From Clostridiales bacterium (lineage in GTDB: Bacteria > Bacillota_A > Clostridia > Christensenellales > Christensenellaceae), in assembly GCA_003149735.1 (NCBI GenBank), contig QANA01000040.1, positions 1-20,481 of the forward strand: 20,481 nucleotides of DNA. The letters run 5' to 3'. Shown here piece by piece: positions 6,453 to 15,163 of the stretch (within the stretch, counting starts at the first letter, position 1; every line of letters starts with the position of its first letter). A program made the position numbers and the translations under genes. Below the pieces are notes generated by a model that saw nothing but the letters and a program-made list of their open reading frames with translations, made no database searches and was not told where the DNA came from.

Positions 6453-9400
6453 TTATACTTGATTGCCCCTGGTTATGCAATGCCTGATTTTCTCCATGAA
6501 TTGTAACATTTCCGTATAAGAACCGCCTTTTTTAAGGCCATAGACAATATAGGGCGGTTCAGCGCGGCGCAGTTCCGCACGGCCGCGCTCACTCTTGATA
6601 GCCTGAATCAGCAATTCTGCCTGCGGCGTGACCTGATCGGCGAATTTCATCTGTACCGTATCCCGTATTCGCACAATACTGGCCAGCCCTGCCCTTGCAC
6701 CATAGCCGCGAATTACAGAAGCCCCCAGTAAATTGGCTACTGGCCGCGGAACCGGGCCGAATCGATCAATCAATTCTTCCTGCACTTCCTTCGCCTTCTT
6801 TACCGTATCCGCGTCAGCCACTTTACGGTACATATCCAGCTTAAGCCCTTCATCCTCGATATAGCTGTCAGGAATATATGCATCTTCGCCCATTTCCACA
6901 GAAGTTTCGATCTCGGTAACCAGAGGTTCCCCCATCGTTTGCATAACCTCTTCCTTGACCATTTTCAAATAAAGATTATATCCCACGTTGGCCATATGCC
7001 CACTCTGTTCCGCACCCAACAGATTCCCCGCACCGCGAATCTGCAAATCTCGCATGGCAATCTTCATTCCGCTGCCCAGTTGCGTAAATTCGCGAATCGC
7101 TTCCAGCCGCTTCGCTGCTGTCGGATTCATATGATCGCCCGAAAGATGCGTAAAATAAGCATAACCGCGCAGATTAGAGCGGCCAATACGCCCACGCAGC
7201 TGATATAATTGCGCCAGGCCAAATTTATCTGCTTCATAGACGATAATAGTATTCACCGACGGAATATCAATGCCCGATTCAATAATCGTAGTACATAGCA
7301 GCACGTCATACTCTCGCTCCATAAAAGCATTCATAACCGCTTCGGATTCCGCTTCTGTCATGCGCCCATGTGCAGAGATCACCCGTGCTTCCGGCACTGC
7401 TCGCAGAATACCTGCAGCCAACGATTCCATTTCATTGATGCGTCGGCATACAAAGAACACCTGTCCACCCCGATTCATCTCCTTTAAAATGGCATCTCTT
7501 ACCAGTCCCCAATCAAAAGGAGCGACAAATGCCTGTACTTCTTTGCGCACTTCGGGTGGCGTATCGATTGTGCTCATATCGCGAATACCGGTCAAGGCCA
7601 TTTCCAATGTCCGCGGAATAGGTGTTGCCGTCAGCGTCAGTACGTCTACATTGCGTTTCATATCCTTGATGCGTTCTTTATGGGAAACGCCAAAACGCTG
7701 CTCCTCATCGATTACCAATAGCCCCAGATTTTTAAATTTTACATTTTTTCCCAGCAATTTGTGTGTGCCAATTACAATATCCGTTTTTCCCGAGAGCAGA
7801 TTTTCCAAGACCGTTTTTGGATGCTTGGTATAACGGGAAAGCTGTTCGATGCGAATGGGGAACCCGGAAAACCGCTCTAAAAAGTTTTTATAGTGCTGTC
7901 GCGCCAGCAGAGTCGTCGGTACCAACATGGCTACCTGTTTGGAATCCATCACTGCCTTGAAGCAAGCGCGCATGGCCACTTCTGTCTTGCCATATCCCAC
8001 ATCGCCCAGCAGCAATCGATCCATAATTTTGCTGCTTTCCATATCCTGCTTGATCTGTTGGATGCTCTCCAACTGGCCAGGCGTTTCTTCATAAGCAAAA
8101 TTATCTTCGAATTGCCTCTGCCAGACGGTATCTTCTGAAAATTGATACCCTTTGGCCTGGCTGCGTTCGCGATATATCTCCACCAAATCTTCCGCCAATT
8201 TCTTGACAGAAGTGCGCGCTTTTGCTTTCGTCGTTTCCCATTCCCTGCCACCTAATTTTGAAAGACGCGTCTCCTCTTCGTCTGGGCCGATGTACTTATC
8301 AATGCGCCCTATCTGCGAAGTCGGAATAAACAAACGATCCTGATCCCGGTACTCGATTTCCATATAGTCGGCACTGACGCCCGCCACTTCCATTGTGCGC
8401 AGGCCCAGATATCTTCCCTTTCCATGGATTTCGTGTACTACAATATCCCCAGAATGCAGGTCGGCCAACAGGCCGATTTCTTTCGTCTTCTTCTTTTTTG
8501 CAGGCGTTCCCTTGCGCGCCCTTTTTCCCAGAATATCTTCTTCTGAAAAGAAGATCGCTCGAATGCTTTCGGCTTCAAATCCTTCTTCCATCGAGATTGG
8601 CAGCATGCTCACGCCCGGAGCCTTCAGCTTGGCGCCCAGCGGCACCAGAATATCCCGCTCTTGCAGCGCACCGCTGATGCTGGTCTGACGGCCACCGGCG
8701 CAGAGATAAACCTGATATCCCCCTGCAATACGCGTTTTGATCGCTTCCGCCAGTAAATCTGCATTCCCCTGGAAACCAACCGTACTGCGCGTATGAAAAT
8801 CTATCTGCGATGCATTTGCGAACAATCGATACGGCTGCAATCCTTCCACATCAATCAGCAGCTGCTTATTTCTTTCCAGGAACTCCTCCGCATCCCACAA
8901 ATACAACATTTCACAGCCAAAAGCACTGTCATCCGCCAGTATCTCACCAAACATTGCTGCCCGGCTGTCAATACGGGTTTTCTGCTCGCCCATCATAGCA
9001 GAGCAATCATCAAACAATACAATCGGCGCCTTTGCATAATCCAAAATGCTGACCTTTTCTGTCAGCAGATCCATATAGGCTTCAATATTGGGAAAACTCC
9101 CGTTTTCTTCCAACGACAACAGATAAGTTTCCCGAATTCCTTCCAATTTCGTTGTCTGCGAATTGCGGAAGTACTCCAGCATCAGAGCCATCTCCTGCGC
9201 ATTCAGTGCAAATTCGTGAGCAGGCGGAATATTCGCCTCCCGCAGATTGCCTCCGAAAGAGCGCTGTGAATCCGCATCAAAAAGCCGGATGCTCTCGATC
9301 TCTTCATCAAAAAAAGTGATACGCAGCGGCTGTGCAAAACCAGGGGCAAAGACTTCGACCATCTCTCCACGGCCGGAAATCTGTCCGACACTTTCAATGA

Positions 9401-9881
9401 GCGGTGCGTATTCATAACCGGCTTTTGCCAAACGATTTAACAATTTCTGTGGTGAGATCTCCATGCTCTCGTTTAGCGTAATATACTGAGCAAAGAGTTT
9501 TTCCGGCGGACGCATTTTAAATAGCAGCGTATCCAGCGATGCAAATACAACGCCTCCCTTTTGATGCAGACGGTCGATTGCCTGCACGCGATTATGCCGT
9601 GTTTCTGCACTCTGCGCCTCTACCGGACGCAATTCCGCCTGAGGTCCCGGCAAAAAAATACGTTCGGGATAAATATATGCCTCACTGGCTCTGCGTGCAT
9701 GATATTCGCTGGAGGTAATATAGAAAACATCCCGCCCCGTCTTTTCAAACAACAGATGCAGCAGATGCTGGCGCAGTTCTTTGGCCACACGAAGAAGCGA
9801 GCAGGGCAATCCGCCCTGCACGCTGGAAAAAAGCTGTTGTAATTCCGGCAATTTTGCCACCAATTCAAGAAATTGTTCCAC
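6453..9881 (-). CDS. mfd: Transcription-repair coupling factor Mfd
   Basis: 1142 residues, normal length for Mfd. It displaces RNA polymerase stalled at DNA lesions and recruits the UvrABC excision machinery. Domains in order: UvrB-homology N-terminal region (1 to ~350); Tudor-like RNA-polymerase interaction domain (about 475-540; GDIVVHEIHGKGRYLGL and RLFIPTSQIGRIDKYIG); RecG-like superfamily 2 translocase with Walker A GDVGYGKTE (626-634), DEEQRFG (725-731), LTATPIPRT, and LRGRIGRSNLRGYAYF in the translocation region; C-terminal TRCF domain (from about 990; YIEDEGLKLDMYRK). GTG start at 9879-9881, preceded by a G-rich site (GGGGGAA). It lies 17 nt after pth, in the same transcript. Nothing appears broken. 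Confidence 0.97.
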   Translation of the reverse strand: MEQFLELVAKLPELQQLFSSVQGGLPCSLLRVAKELRQHLLHLLFEKTGRDVFYITSSEYHARRASEAYIYPERIFLPGPQAELRPVEAQSAETRHNRVQAIDRLHQKGGVVFASLDTLLFKMRPPEKLFAQYITLNESMEISPQKLLNRLAKAGYEYAPLIESVGQISGRGEMVEVFAPGFAQPLRITFFDEEIESIRLFDADSQRSFGGNLREANIPPAHEFALNAQEMALMLEYFRNSQTTKLEGIRETYLLSLEENGSFPNIEAYMDLLTEKVSILDYAKAPIVLFDDCSAMMGEQKTRIDSRAAMFGEILADDSAFGCEMLYLWDAEEFLERNKQLLIDVEGLQPYRLFANASQIDFHTRSTVGFQGNADLLAEAIKTRIAGGYQVYLCAGGRQTSISGALQERDILVPLGAKLKAPGVSMLPISMEEGFEAESIRAIFFSEEDILGKRARKGTPAKKKKTKEIGLLADLHSGDIVVHEIHGKGRYLGLRTMEVAGVSADYMEIEYRDQDRLFIPTSQIGRIDKYIGPDEEETRLSKLGGREWETTKAKARTSVKKLAEDLVEIYRERSQAKGYQFSEDTVWQRQFEDNFAYEETPGQLESIQQIKQDMESSKIMDRLLLGDVGYGKTEVAMRACFKAVMDSKQVAMLVPTTLLARQHYKNFLERFSGFPIRIEQLSRYTKHPKTVLENLLSGKTDIVIGTHKLLGKNVKFKNLGLLVIDEEQRFGVSHKERIKDMKRNVDVLTLTATPIPRTLEMALTGIRDMSTIDTPPEVRKEVQAFVAPFDWGLVRDAILKEMNRGGQVFFVCRRINEMESLAAGILRAVPEARVISAHGRMTEAESEAVMNAFMEREYDVLLCTTIIESGIDIPSVNTIIVYEADKFGLAQLYQLRGRIGRSNLRGYAYFTHLSGDHMNPTAAKRLEAIREFTQLGSGMKIAMRDLQIRGAGNLLGAEQSGHMANVGYNLYLKMVKEEVMQTMGEPLVTEIETSVEMGEDAYIPDSYIEDEGLKLDMYRKVADADTVKKAKEVQEELIDRFGPVPRPVANLLGASVIRGYGARAGLASIVRIRDTVQMKFADQVTPQAELLIQAIKSERGRAELRRAEPPYIVYGLKKGGSYTEMLQFMEKIRHCITRGNQV

Positions 9882-9898
9882 TCTTCCCCCTAAATTCC

Positions 9899-10462
9899 TT
9901 ATTTGGAGCTGTATTTCTGCTGAGCCACTTCCAACCCGGCCGAAACAATCTCCAATGCAGCCTGCGCGCTTTTTTGCGCAGTCTGCTCATAAAGCTCCTT
10001 TTCCTCGCGACTCAGTTTATGCAGCACATAATCCATCAGGCGCATTCCCTCCGGCGGTTTCCCAATTCCAAACCGCACCCGCGGAAATTGCTCTGTTCCC
10101 AGGCTTGCAATCACCGATTTCATACCATTATGACTGCCCGCACTCCCCTTAGCGCGGATGCGCAGCTTTCCCGGCTCTAAATCCTTATCATCATAGATGA
10201 CAATAATGTGTTCACTTGGAATACGGTAATAATTTGCCGCCGCTGCTACGCTTTTGCCGCTGAGGTTCATAAAAGTCTGTGGTTTGAGCAACAGTACTTT
10301 CTCTCCTCCCACATTCAATTCTGCTGTCTGTCCTTCAAACCGGCTTTTGGAAAAGCGCAGTTTCTTCTCCCTTGCCAACGCATCCAATGCCATAAAGCCG
10401 GCATTATGCGGCGTCTTGCGATATTTCAGGCCGGGATTGCCCAGCCCCACTATCAAATACAT
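9899..10462 (-). CDS. pth: Peptidyl-tRNA hydrolase
   Basis: 187 residues, standard length. It cleaves the ester bond of peptidyl-tRNAs that drop off ribosomes, recycling tRNA in the cytoplasm. The family signature is complete: IVGLGNPG (4-11), catalytic H19 in PHNAGF, FMNLSG (N66), D91 in IYDDKDLEPG, and GSHNGMKS (N112). The start ATG at 10460-10462 has purine-rich AAAGGGAATTAAAGGAA before it. It lies 15 nt downstream of glmU and 17 nt upstream of mfd, so all three are almost certainly cotranscribed. The pth-mfd adjacency is common in Bacillota. Confidence 0.97.
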   Translation of the reverse strand: MYLIVGLGNPGLKYRKTPHNAGFMALDALAREKKLRFSKSRFEGQTAELNVGGEKVLLLKPQTFMNLSGKSVAAAANYYRIPSEHIIVIYDDKDLEPGKLRIRAKGSAGSHNGMKSVIASLGTEQFPRVRFGIGKPPEGMRLMDYVLHKLSREEKELYEQTAQKSAQAALEIVSAGLEVAQQKYSSK

Positions 10463-10477
10463 TTCCTTTAATTCCCT

Positions 10478-11857
10478 TTATTCTCTGTGTATTTTATACC
10501 TGCCTTTAGCCCAGCCTGCCTTGACCAGTTCTCTGGCCCGGCCGATAGCCAATGCATCCTCCGGCACGTCTTTCGTGACTGTCGTCCCGGCAGCAATATA
10601 GGCACCTGCCCCTACCTGAACGGGCGAAATAAGGTTAGTATTGCACCCAATAAACGCACCGTCCCCTACCGTAGTCATCTTCTTTTCTTTTCCATCAAAA
10701 TTGACAAAGACCACGCCGCAGCCGATGTTAATATCCTCGCCCAGCTGTGCATCGCCCACATAAGTCAGGTGAGACACTTTGGTGCCATCGCCGATTACAG
10801 CATTTTTTGTTTCTACAAAGTCGCCGACTCGGCAATGATTCCCGATACGTGTGCCCGGCCGCAAGTAAGCATTGGGGCCTACTTTACTGCAGCTGCCTAC
10901 CTCAGCCTGCAACAGCACTGAATTTTCAACCGTTGTACCATCGCCCACAATGCTGTCGCGGATCCGGCTGCCCTGATAGAGGATACATCCGCTGCCGATA
11001 CGACATTTCCCTTCCAAAATAACGCCCGGATAGATCAGCGTATCCTGCCCGATTTCCACATCAGCACCGATATAAGTGTTGGTCGGATCTATCATAGTCA
11101 CGCCCGACAACATCAGTTTTTCATTGATTCGGGCTCGCAGAGCCGCTTCTGCTTCTGCAAGCTGCACGCGCGTGTTCACGCCCATACATTCCTGCATATC
11201 TCCGATATCAATACTGCGCACCTCTTTCCCTGCCTCATACAGCACCTGAATGCAATCGGTCAAATAATATTCATGCTGTGCATTTTCCGGTTTCAACTGG
11301 TCAAGTGCTTCCAATAATGCAGGTGTCTTAAAGCAATAAAAAGAAATATTCAGTTCTTTGATCTGTTTCTGCTCTGGTGTTGCGTCTTTATCCTCTACAA
11401 TGCGGCAAATTTTTCCCTGTGCATCGCGCACAATGCGCCCATAGGCAGGCGTCTTTTCAGGCGAAGCCGTGAGCAGCATGCAGTCGCAATCTGCAGCAAT
11501 CGCTTCCTCTGCCAGACGTTTAATGGTCTCCGGGCGGACCAGCGGCATATCTCCTGCCAATACAATCGTATATTTGCTGCCGGCGATCTGCTCCCGTGCC
11601 GCCATCACCGCATGCCCCGTTCCCAAACGCTGCGCCTGCAGCGCATAGGTAAAGGCTTCTCCAAATCGTTCCCGTATTGCCTCGCCGCCGTTTCCATAAA
11701 TCAGCACCGGCTTTTCCGTTACTGCGCGAGCCGCATCAGCCACCCACTCCACCAGACATTTGCCTGCAGCCTGATGCAATACTTTCGGCAAAGATGAGCG
11801 CATACGCGTTCCTTCTCCCGCCGCCATAATTACTACTTTCATATCTTCCTGCAACAT
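10478..11857 (-). CDS. glmU: Bifunctional UDP-GlcNAc pyrophosphorylase / GlcN-1-P acetyltransferase
   Basis: Two consecutive steps of UDP-N-acetylglucosamine synthesis: acetylation of glucosamine-1-phosphate, then uridylylation, feeding peptidoglycan. From the chosen ATG the product is 459 residues (family about 456-460). The N-terminal nucleotidyltransferase has MAAGEGTRMRSSLPK (11-25). The C-terminal half is a left-handed beta helix of hexapeptide repeats with the acetyltransferase His in VSHLTYVGDA and the NFDG motif. The start is uncertain: an ATG at 11884 would overlap the mnmA stop as ATGA but has a poor ribosome site; the ATG at 11857 has GGAGG 11 nt upstream; one at 11842 gives the most typical N-terminus. 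The longest reading (to 11920) overlaps mnmA by 40 nt and is unlikely. It lies 15 nt upstream of pth. Confidence 0.95.
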   Translation of the reverse strand: MLQEDMKVVIMAAGEGTRMRSSLPKVLHQAAGKCLVEWVADAARAVTEKPVLIYGNGGEAIRERFGEAFTYALQAQRLGTGHAVMAAREQIAGSKYTIVLAGDMPLVRPETIKRLAEEAIAADCDCMLLTASPEKTPAYGRIVRDAQGKICRIVEDKDATPEQKQIKELNISFYCFKTPALLEALDQLKPENAQHEYYLTDCIQVLYEAGKEVRSIDIGDMQECMGVNTRVQLAEAEAALRARINEKLMLSGVTMIDPTNTYIGADVEIGQDTLIYPGVILEGKCRIGSGCILYQGSRIRDSIVGDGTTVENSVLLQAEVGSCSKVGPNAYLRPGTRIGNHCRVGDFVETKNAVIGDGTKVSHLTYVGDAQLGEDINIGCGVVFVNFDGKEKKMTTVGDGAFIGCNTNLISPVQVGAGAYIAAGTTVTKDVPEDALAIGRARELVKAGWAKGRYKIHRE

Positions 11858-11880
11858 GATTTTCGTTTCCTCCGCTTGAC

Positions 11881-12954
11881 TCATTCCAAAATTACCGACA
11901 CCGGCCCTCCGCCCAGGCATTCATCTCCACTATACAACACGGCATATTGCCCCGGCGTAACTGCTCGCTGCTTGTCATATGCTTCGATCAGCACTTTGTC
12001 TCCTTCTATAAATACGTGCACCCTTTGATCAGGCTGACGATAACGATACTTCGCCATACAGTCAAACTCTTTAACGTCCAATGGATTTACAAAGCTGAAA
12101 TGATCGACCACGCATACCTTGGAATAAAGCTTAGGGCTGTCCTCTCCCTGCTCGACATACAAAATATTATTTTTAAGATCTTTTCCGACCACAAACCAGC
12201 GTTCTCCTGTGCCCCGGCCGCCGATATTCAGGCCGCGCCTCTGCCCCAGCGTATAATACATGAGGCCCTGATGCATTCCGATATATTCGCCTGCACTGGT
12301 GCGCATTTCTCCCGGCTGTGCAGGCAGATAGCCTTGCAGAAATTTGCGGAAATTGCGCTCTCCGATAAAACATATGCCGGTGGAATTCTTTTTATCCGCA
12401 ACCGGGATTCCCGCCTCCCGCGCAATCTGGCGGACATATTCCTTTGTATAACCACCCACCGGAAATTGTACCCGCTCCAGCTGCTTGGCTTCCAACGTGC
12501 ATAAAAAGTAAGATTGATCCTTGCGCGTATCCCTGCCCTTGATCAATCGGGTACCACACAGTTTGTTGACCCGGCAATAATGCCCGGTAGCAATTTCCTC
12601 TGCTCCGATTTCCATACAAAAATCCAGAAATGCTTTAAACTTGATTTCCTTATTACATAATACATCCGGATTAGGCGTCCGCCCTGCTTTATATTCCTCC
12701 AGGAAAATCGAAAATACCTTTTCCCAATATTCCCTTGCAAAATTTACTGAATAATAGGGGATATCGATGGTATCACAAATTCGGCGCACATCTTCAAAAT
12801 CCTGATCGGCCGTACAGACACCGTTCTCATCCTCTTCATTCCAGTTTTTCATAAAAACGCCCATCACATCGTATCCCTGTTTCTTCAACAGATACGCGCT
12901 GACTGCGGAATCGACGCCGCCCGATATACCAATTGCTATTTTTCTTTTGCTCAT
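11881..12954 (-). CDS. mnmA: tRNA-specific 2-thiouridylase MnmA
   Basis: 357 residues. It adenylates and thiolates U34 of tRNAs for Lys, Glu and Gln, taking sulfur from a cysteine desulfurase relay. Visible motifs: PP-loop SGGVDS (11-16), first catalytic cysteine C100 in NPDVLCNKEIKF, second C195 in STGICFIGERNF, plus DQSYFL and LGQRRGLNIGG. I start at the ATG 12952-12954 because GAGGTG lies 5 nt upstream; the in-frame GTG two codons earlier overlaps that ribosome site. First gene of the minus-strand block, about 20 nt from the -10 box of a good sigma-A promoter. Its stop TGA lies within an ATGA that could couple it to glmU. No cysteine desulfurase gene is adjacent, unlike some Bacillota. Confidence 0.97.
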   Translation of the reverse strand: MSKRKIAIGISGGVDSAVSAYLLKKQGYDVMGVFMKNWNEEDENGVCTADQDFEDVRRICDTIDIPYYSVNFAREYWEKVFSIFLEEYKAGRTPNPDVLCNKEIKFKAFLDFCMEIGAEEIATGHYCRVNKLCGTRLIKGRDTRKDQSYFLCTLEAKQLERVQFPVGGYTKEYVRQIAREAGIPVADKKNSTGICFIGERNFRKFLQGYLPAQPGEMRTSAGEYIGMHQGLMYYTLGQRRGLNIGGRGTGERWFVVGKDLKNNILYVEQGEDSPKLYSKVCVVDHFSFVNPLDVKEFDCMAKYRYRQPDQRVHVFIEGDKVLIEAYDKQRAVTPGQYAVLYSGDECLGGGPVSVILE

Positions 12955-12974
12955 AACCACACCTCGTCTATGTT

Positions 12975-13003
12975 AGAATATCCCAATCGGACTGGCAAGT
13001 CAA
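12975..13003 (-). promoter_or_regulatory. Sigma-A promoter for mnmA-glmU-pth-mfd-foldase
   Basis: On the minus strand, TTGACT (998-1003 of the 12-13 kb stretch, i.e. 12998-13003) and TATTCT (12975-12980) are 17 nt apart. Five of six bases match at each box. The start point would be about 10-15 nt before the mnmA ATG, so a very short leader. No other convincing promoter was seen in the short gaps of the block, consistent with one transcript. Confidence 0.8.
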
Positions 13004-13020
13004 TAAAAAAGGCTTCCGCA

Positions 13021-13049
13021 TTGACTGTTTGCCGCCTATCTCGTATACT
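13021..13049 (+). promoter_or_regulatory. Sigma-A promoter for the oxidoreductase-nitroreductase pair
   Basis: TTGACT (13021-13026) and TATACT (13044-13049) with a 17-nt spacer, about 37 nt upstream of the start at 13087. It is back to back with the mnmA promoter; the two -35 boxes are only 17 bp apart, so the divergent transcripts could influence each other. Confidence 0.85.
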
Positions 13050-13086
13050 GAGAACAAAGAGATTTAAATAGAAAGGAATTGAATTT

Positions 13087-14079
13087 ATGGTACGTTTTGC
13101 CGTTGTCGGTACCAATTTTATTACCGATTATCTGTTGGAAGCAGCGAAATCCTGCCCGGATTTTCAATTGATGGCTGTCCATTCCCGCAAGGAGGCGCGC
13201 GCACGGGAATATGCGGCTCAATGGGGTGCGCCGTTATGGTTTACCAGCCTGGAAGCACTGGCTGCCTGCCCGGAAGTTGATGCCGTCTATATTGCCACTC
13301 CGAATTTCTGCCATAAAGAATATACCTTACAGATGCTGCATGCCGGCAAACATGTACTGGTAGAAAAATCTGCCGCTGCCAATGCCCGCGAATGGCAGCA
13401 GATGGTCGACACTGCCAAAGAGCGGGGCCTTATTGTCTTGGAAGCATTGCGTACCGCTTTCAACCCCAATTATGCTCGCATCCAGGAAGCGCTGCCGCGT
13501 TTGGGAACTTTGCGCCGCAGTATTTTTTCCTGTTGTTCCTATTCCAGAAGATATGACAATTTCAAGCAAGGCATTATTGAGAATGCTTTTATTCCCGAGA
13601 TGGCCAATGGCGCTCTTATGGATTTAGGCGTATATACTATGAATTTTATGACCGGCCTTTTCGGGAAGCCAAAAGAGATCACCGCCTCTGCCATCAAATT
13701 ATATAATGGGTTGGATGGCGTAGGTACTATTACCGCCTCTTACGAAACTATGCTGGTCACGTTGTTTTACGGAAAAGTCGCTCCTTCCGGCAATCGCTGC
13801 GAAATTCAGGGCGAGGATGGCTATATGACCATTGAAGGGCTCAACGCGCCCAGCCGGGTGACCATTACCTATCGTGATGGTCGGGTGGAAGAACTCCCTC
13901 TGGAAGATATTCCTTTCCGCAAGGATTTATCCTATGAAGTACAGGCTTTTATTGATATGATTCAAAAAGGGGATGGCTCCGAAGCATCGTTTAATGAACG
14001 CACACGTATTTCCCTGGAAACCATGGATACAGCGCGCGCTCAAATGCAAATGCACTTCCCCAACGATGATCTCGGCTAA
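13087..14079 (+). CDS. Gfo/Idh/MocA-family oxidoreductase
   Basis: 330 residues; ATG with AAAGGA 9 nt upstream. Predicted NAD(P)-dependent dehydrogenase of a sugar, inositol or related polyol; the substrate is not deducible. The N-terminal Rossmann fold starts VVGTNFITDYLL (6-17), in which the usual second glycine of GxGxxG is Asn10, as in a recognisable GTNFI subset of the family. AVYIATPNFCHKEY (67-79) and GKHVLVEKSAAAN (87-99) follow; the catalytic-type K94 is kept, but the usual Pro after it is Ser. The C-terminal alpha/beta domain contains NGALMDLGVYTMNF, the family signature near the active site. First gene from the sigma-A promoter at 13021-13049, 26 nt ahead of a nitroreductase gene, so probably an operon of two redox enzymes. 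Confidence 0.9.
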   Translation: MVRFAVVGTNFITDYLLEAAKSCPDFQLMAVHSRKEARAREYAAQWGAPLWFTSLEALAACPEVDAVYIATPNFCHKEYTLQMLHAGKHVLVEKSAAANAREWQQMVDTAKERGLIVLEALRTAFNPNYARIQEALPRLGTLRRSIFSCCSYSRRYDNFKQGIIENAFIPEMANGALMDLGVYTMNFMTGLFGKPKEITASAIKLYNGLDGVGTITASYETMLVTLFYGKVAPSGNRCEIQGEDGYMTIEGLNAPSRVTITYRDGRVEELPLEDIPFRKDLSYEVQAFIDMIQKGDGSEASFNERTRISLETMDTARAQMQMHFPNDDLG

Positions 14080-14105
14080 ATATTCATTTCAGGAGGTATT
14101 GATTC

Positions 14106-14669
14106 ATGTTAAACAATTTTGTTTTGGAAACTATCGCGCGGCGTGCCAGCATCCGTGCTTATTCTGACCAGCCCTTATCAGAGGATGAATTGGCTGCATT
14201 AAAATGCACTGCGCTGGCCGCACCGACTGCTGTTAATGCTCGCTCTCAACGTTTTCTGTTTGTCACAAACCGGCAAATGCTGGATGAAATCGAGCAGGCT
14301 GTCGTCCATCAAATTTTAGCCAGTGGAGACCAGGCTGCCATTCAGCGAACAGCTGAACGAAACAACAAAGTGCTTTATAATGCACCGCTCTTCATCATCA
14401 TTGCGGTTGACCCAAACAACGCATATGGCAAAGTAGATGCCGGCATCGCTGTACAGAATTTAGCCTTAGCCGCCAAATCCATGGGATTGGATTCCGTCAT
14501 TCTCGGCATGCCGGCCATGGCATTTTCAGGAACGCAAGGCGATGCTTTAAAACAAAAGCTTGGTTTCCCCGAAGGTTTGAAATATGCCATCGGCATTGCA
14601 ATCGGGCATCGTGCTATGGATAAAGTGCCCCATGATTATGATCTCTCTCATATTATTGATGTAAAATAA
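14106..14669 (+). CDS. Nitroreductase-family flavoprotein
   Basis: 187 residues; ATG with AGGAGG about 9 nt upstream. Likely FMN-dependent NAD(P)H oxidoreductase acting on nitroaromatics, quinones or an unknown physiological substrate. The family FMN-binding opening RRASIRAYSDQPLSEDEL (12-29) and AAPTAVNARSQRF (38-50) are clear. DAGIAVQNLALAAKSMGLDS is the characteristic helix, and GIAIGHRA lies near the C-terminus. No signal peptide or membrane segment. It lies 26 nt after the Gfo/Idh/MocA gene and directly before a strong terminator, so the pair is likely one transcript. A flavin-based partner role with the neighbour is conceivable but not shown. Confidence 0.92.
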   Translation: MLNNFVLETIARRASIRAYSDQPLSEDELAALKCTALAAPTAVNARSQRFLFVTNRQMLDEIEQAVVHQILASGDQAAIQRTAERNNKVLYNAPLFIIIAVDPNNAYGKVDAGIAVQNLALAAKSMGLDSVILGMPAMAFSGTQGDALKQKLGFPEGLKYAIGIAIGHRAMDKVPHDYDLSHIIDVK

Positions 14670-14670
14670 A

Positions 14671-14702
14671 CAAAGAAAGGCTTTGTACAAAGCCTTTCTT
14701 TG
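14671..14702 (+). terminator. Perfect inverted repeat terminator after the nitroreductase gene
   Basis: A 32-nt perfect palindrome (16-nt arms, start CAAAGAAAGGCTTTGT), beginning 2 nt after the stop codon. The stem is strong, but the following tract is only moderately T-rich (TCGTTTACTGACTTTTCT), so some readthrough into the GtrA gene is plausible; I see no good promoter between them. Confidence 0.8.
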
Positions 14703-14741
14703 TCGTTTACTGACTTTTCTCTCACTACGAAGGAGATTCCT

Positions 14742-15149
14742 ATGTCAGAATTTTGGAAGGTTGTCAAGTTCTCCCTTTTTTCTTTCAGTGCCGGACTGAT
14801 TCAAATGGGCAGCTTCGCTTTACTGCATGAATGTACAAATTTGAGCTATTGGCCCTCCTATCTGTTTTCTCTCTTGCTTTCCGTGCTGTGGAATTTTACG
14901 CTCAACCGAAAATTCACCTTTCATTCCGCCGCCAATATTCCCGTTGCCATGGTCAAAGTTGCTCTCTATTATCTAATCTTCACACCGCTTTCCACACTAC
15001 TGGGAAATTATCTCAATCGTACACTTCTTTGGAACGAATATCTGGTAACGATTCTCAATATGACACTCAATTTTGTGGCGGAATTTCTCTATCAACGCTA
15101 CTATGTATTCCGCTCATCCAAACCTGAAAAGGATTCTTCTGAAATTTAG
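14742..15149 (+). CDS. GtrA-family membrane protein
   Basis: 135 residues with four predicted membrane spans (about 8-28, 37-53, 66-86, 99-119). GtrA-like proteins are small integral membrane proteins linked to translocating lipid-linked sugars or to cell-surface polysaccharide synthesis. Family hallmarks seen: GLIQMGSFALL in span 1, NFTLNRKFTF (51-60) after span 2, and FLYQRYYVF (115-123) after span 4. The ATG at 14742 has AAGGAG about 6 nt upstream. A longer in-frame reading from 14700 would begin inside the terminator hairpin and is rejected. No glycosyltransferase gene is adjacent, so the sugar substrate is unknown. Confidence 0.9.
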   Translation: MSEFWKVVKFSLFSFSAGLIQMGSFALLHECTNLSYWPSYLFSLLLSVLWNFTLNRKFTFHSAANIPVAMVKVALYYLIFTPLSTLLGNYLNRTLLWNEYLVTILNMTLNFVAEFLYQRYYVFRSSKPEKDSSEI

Positions 15150-15163
15150 TTGGGATTAAGATA

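Noticed and set aside
10478..11920. 480-residue glmU reading beginning upstream of the mnmA stop
   Set aside because: Would overlap mnmA by 40 nt and add residues not found in GlmU; better starts lie at 11884, 11857 or 11842.
14700..15149. 149-residue GtrA reading starting at 14700
   Set aside because: Its start falls within the terminator hairpin 14671-14702; ATG 14742 has a clear AAGGAG.
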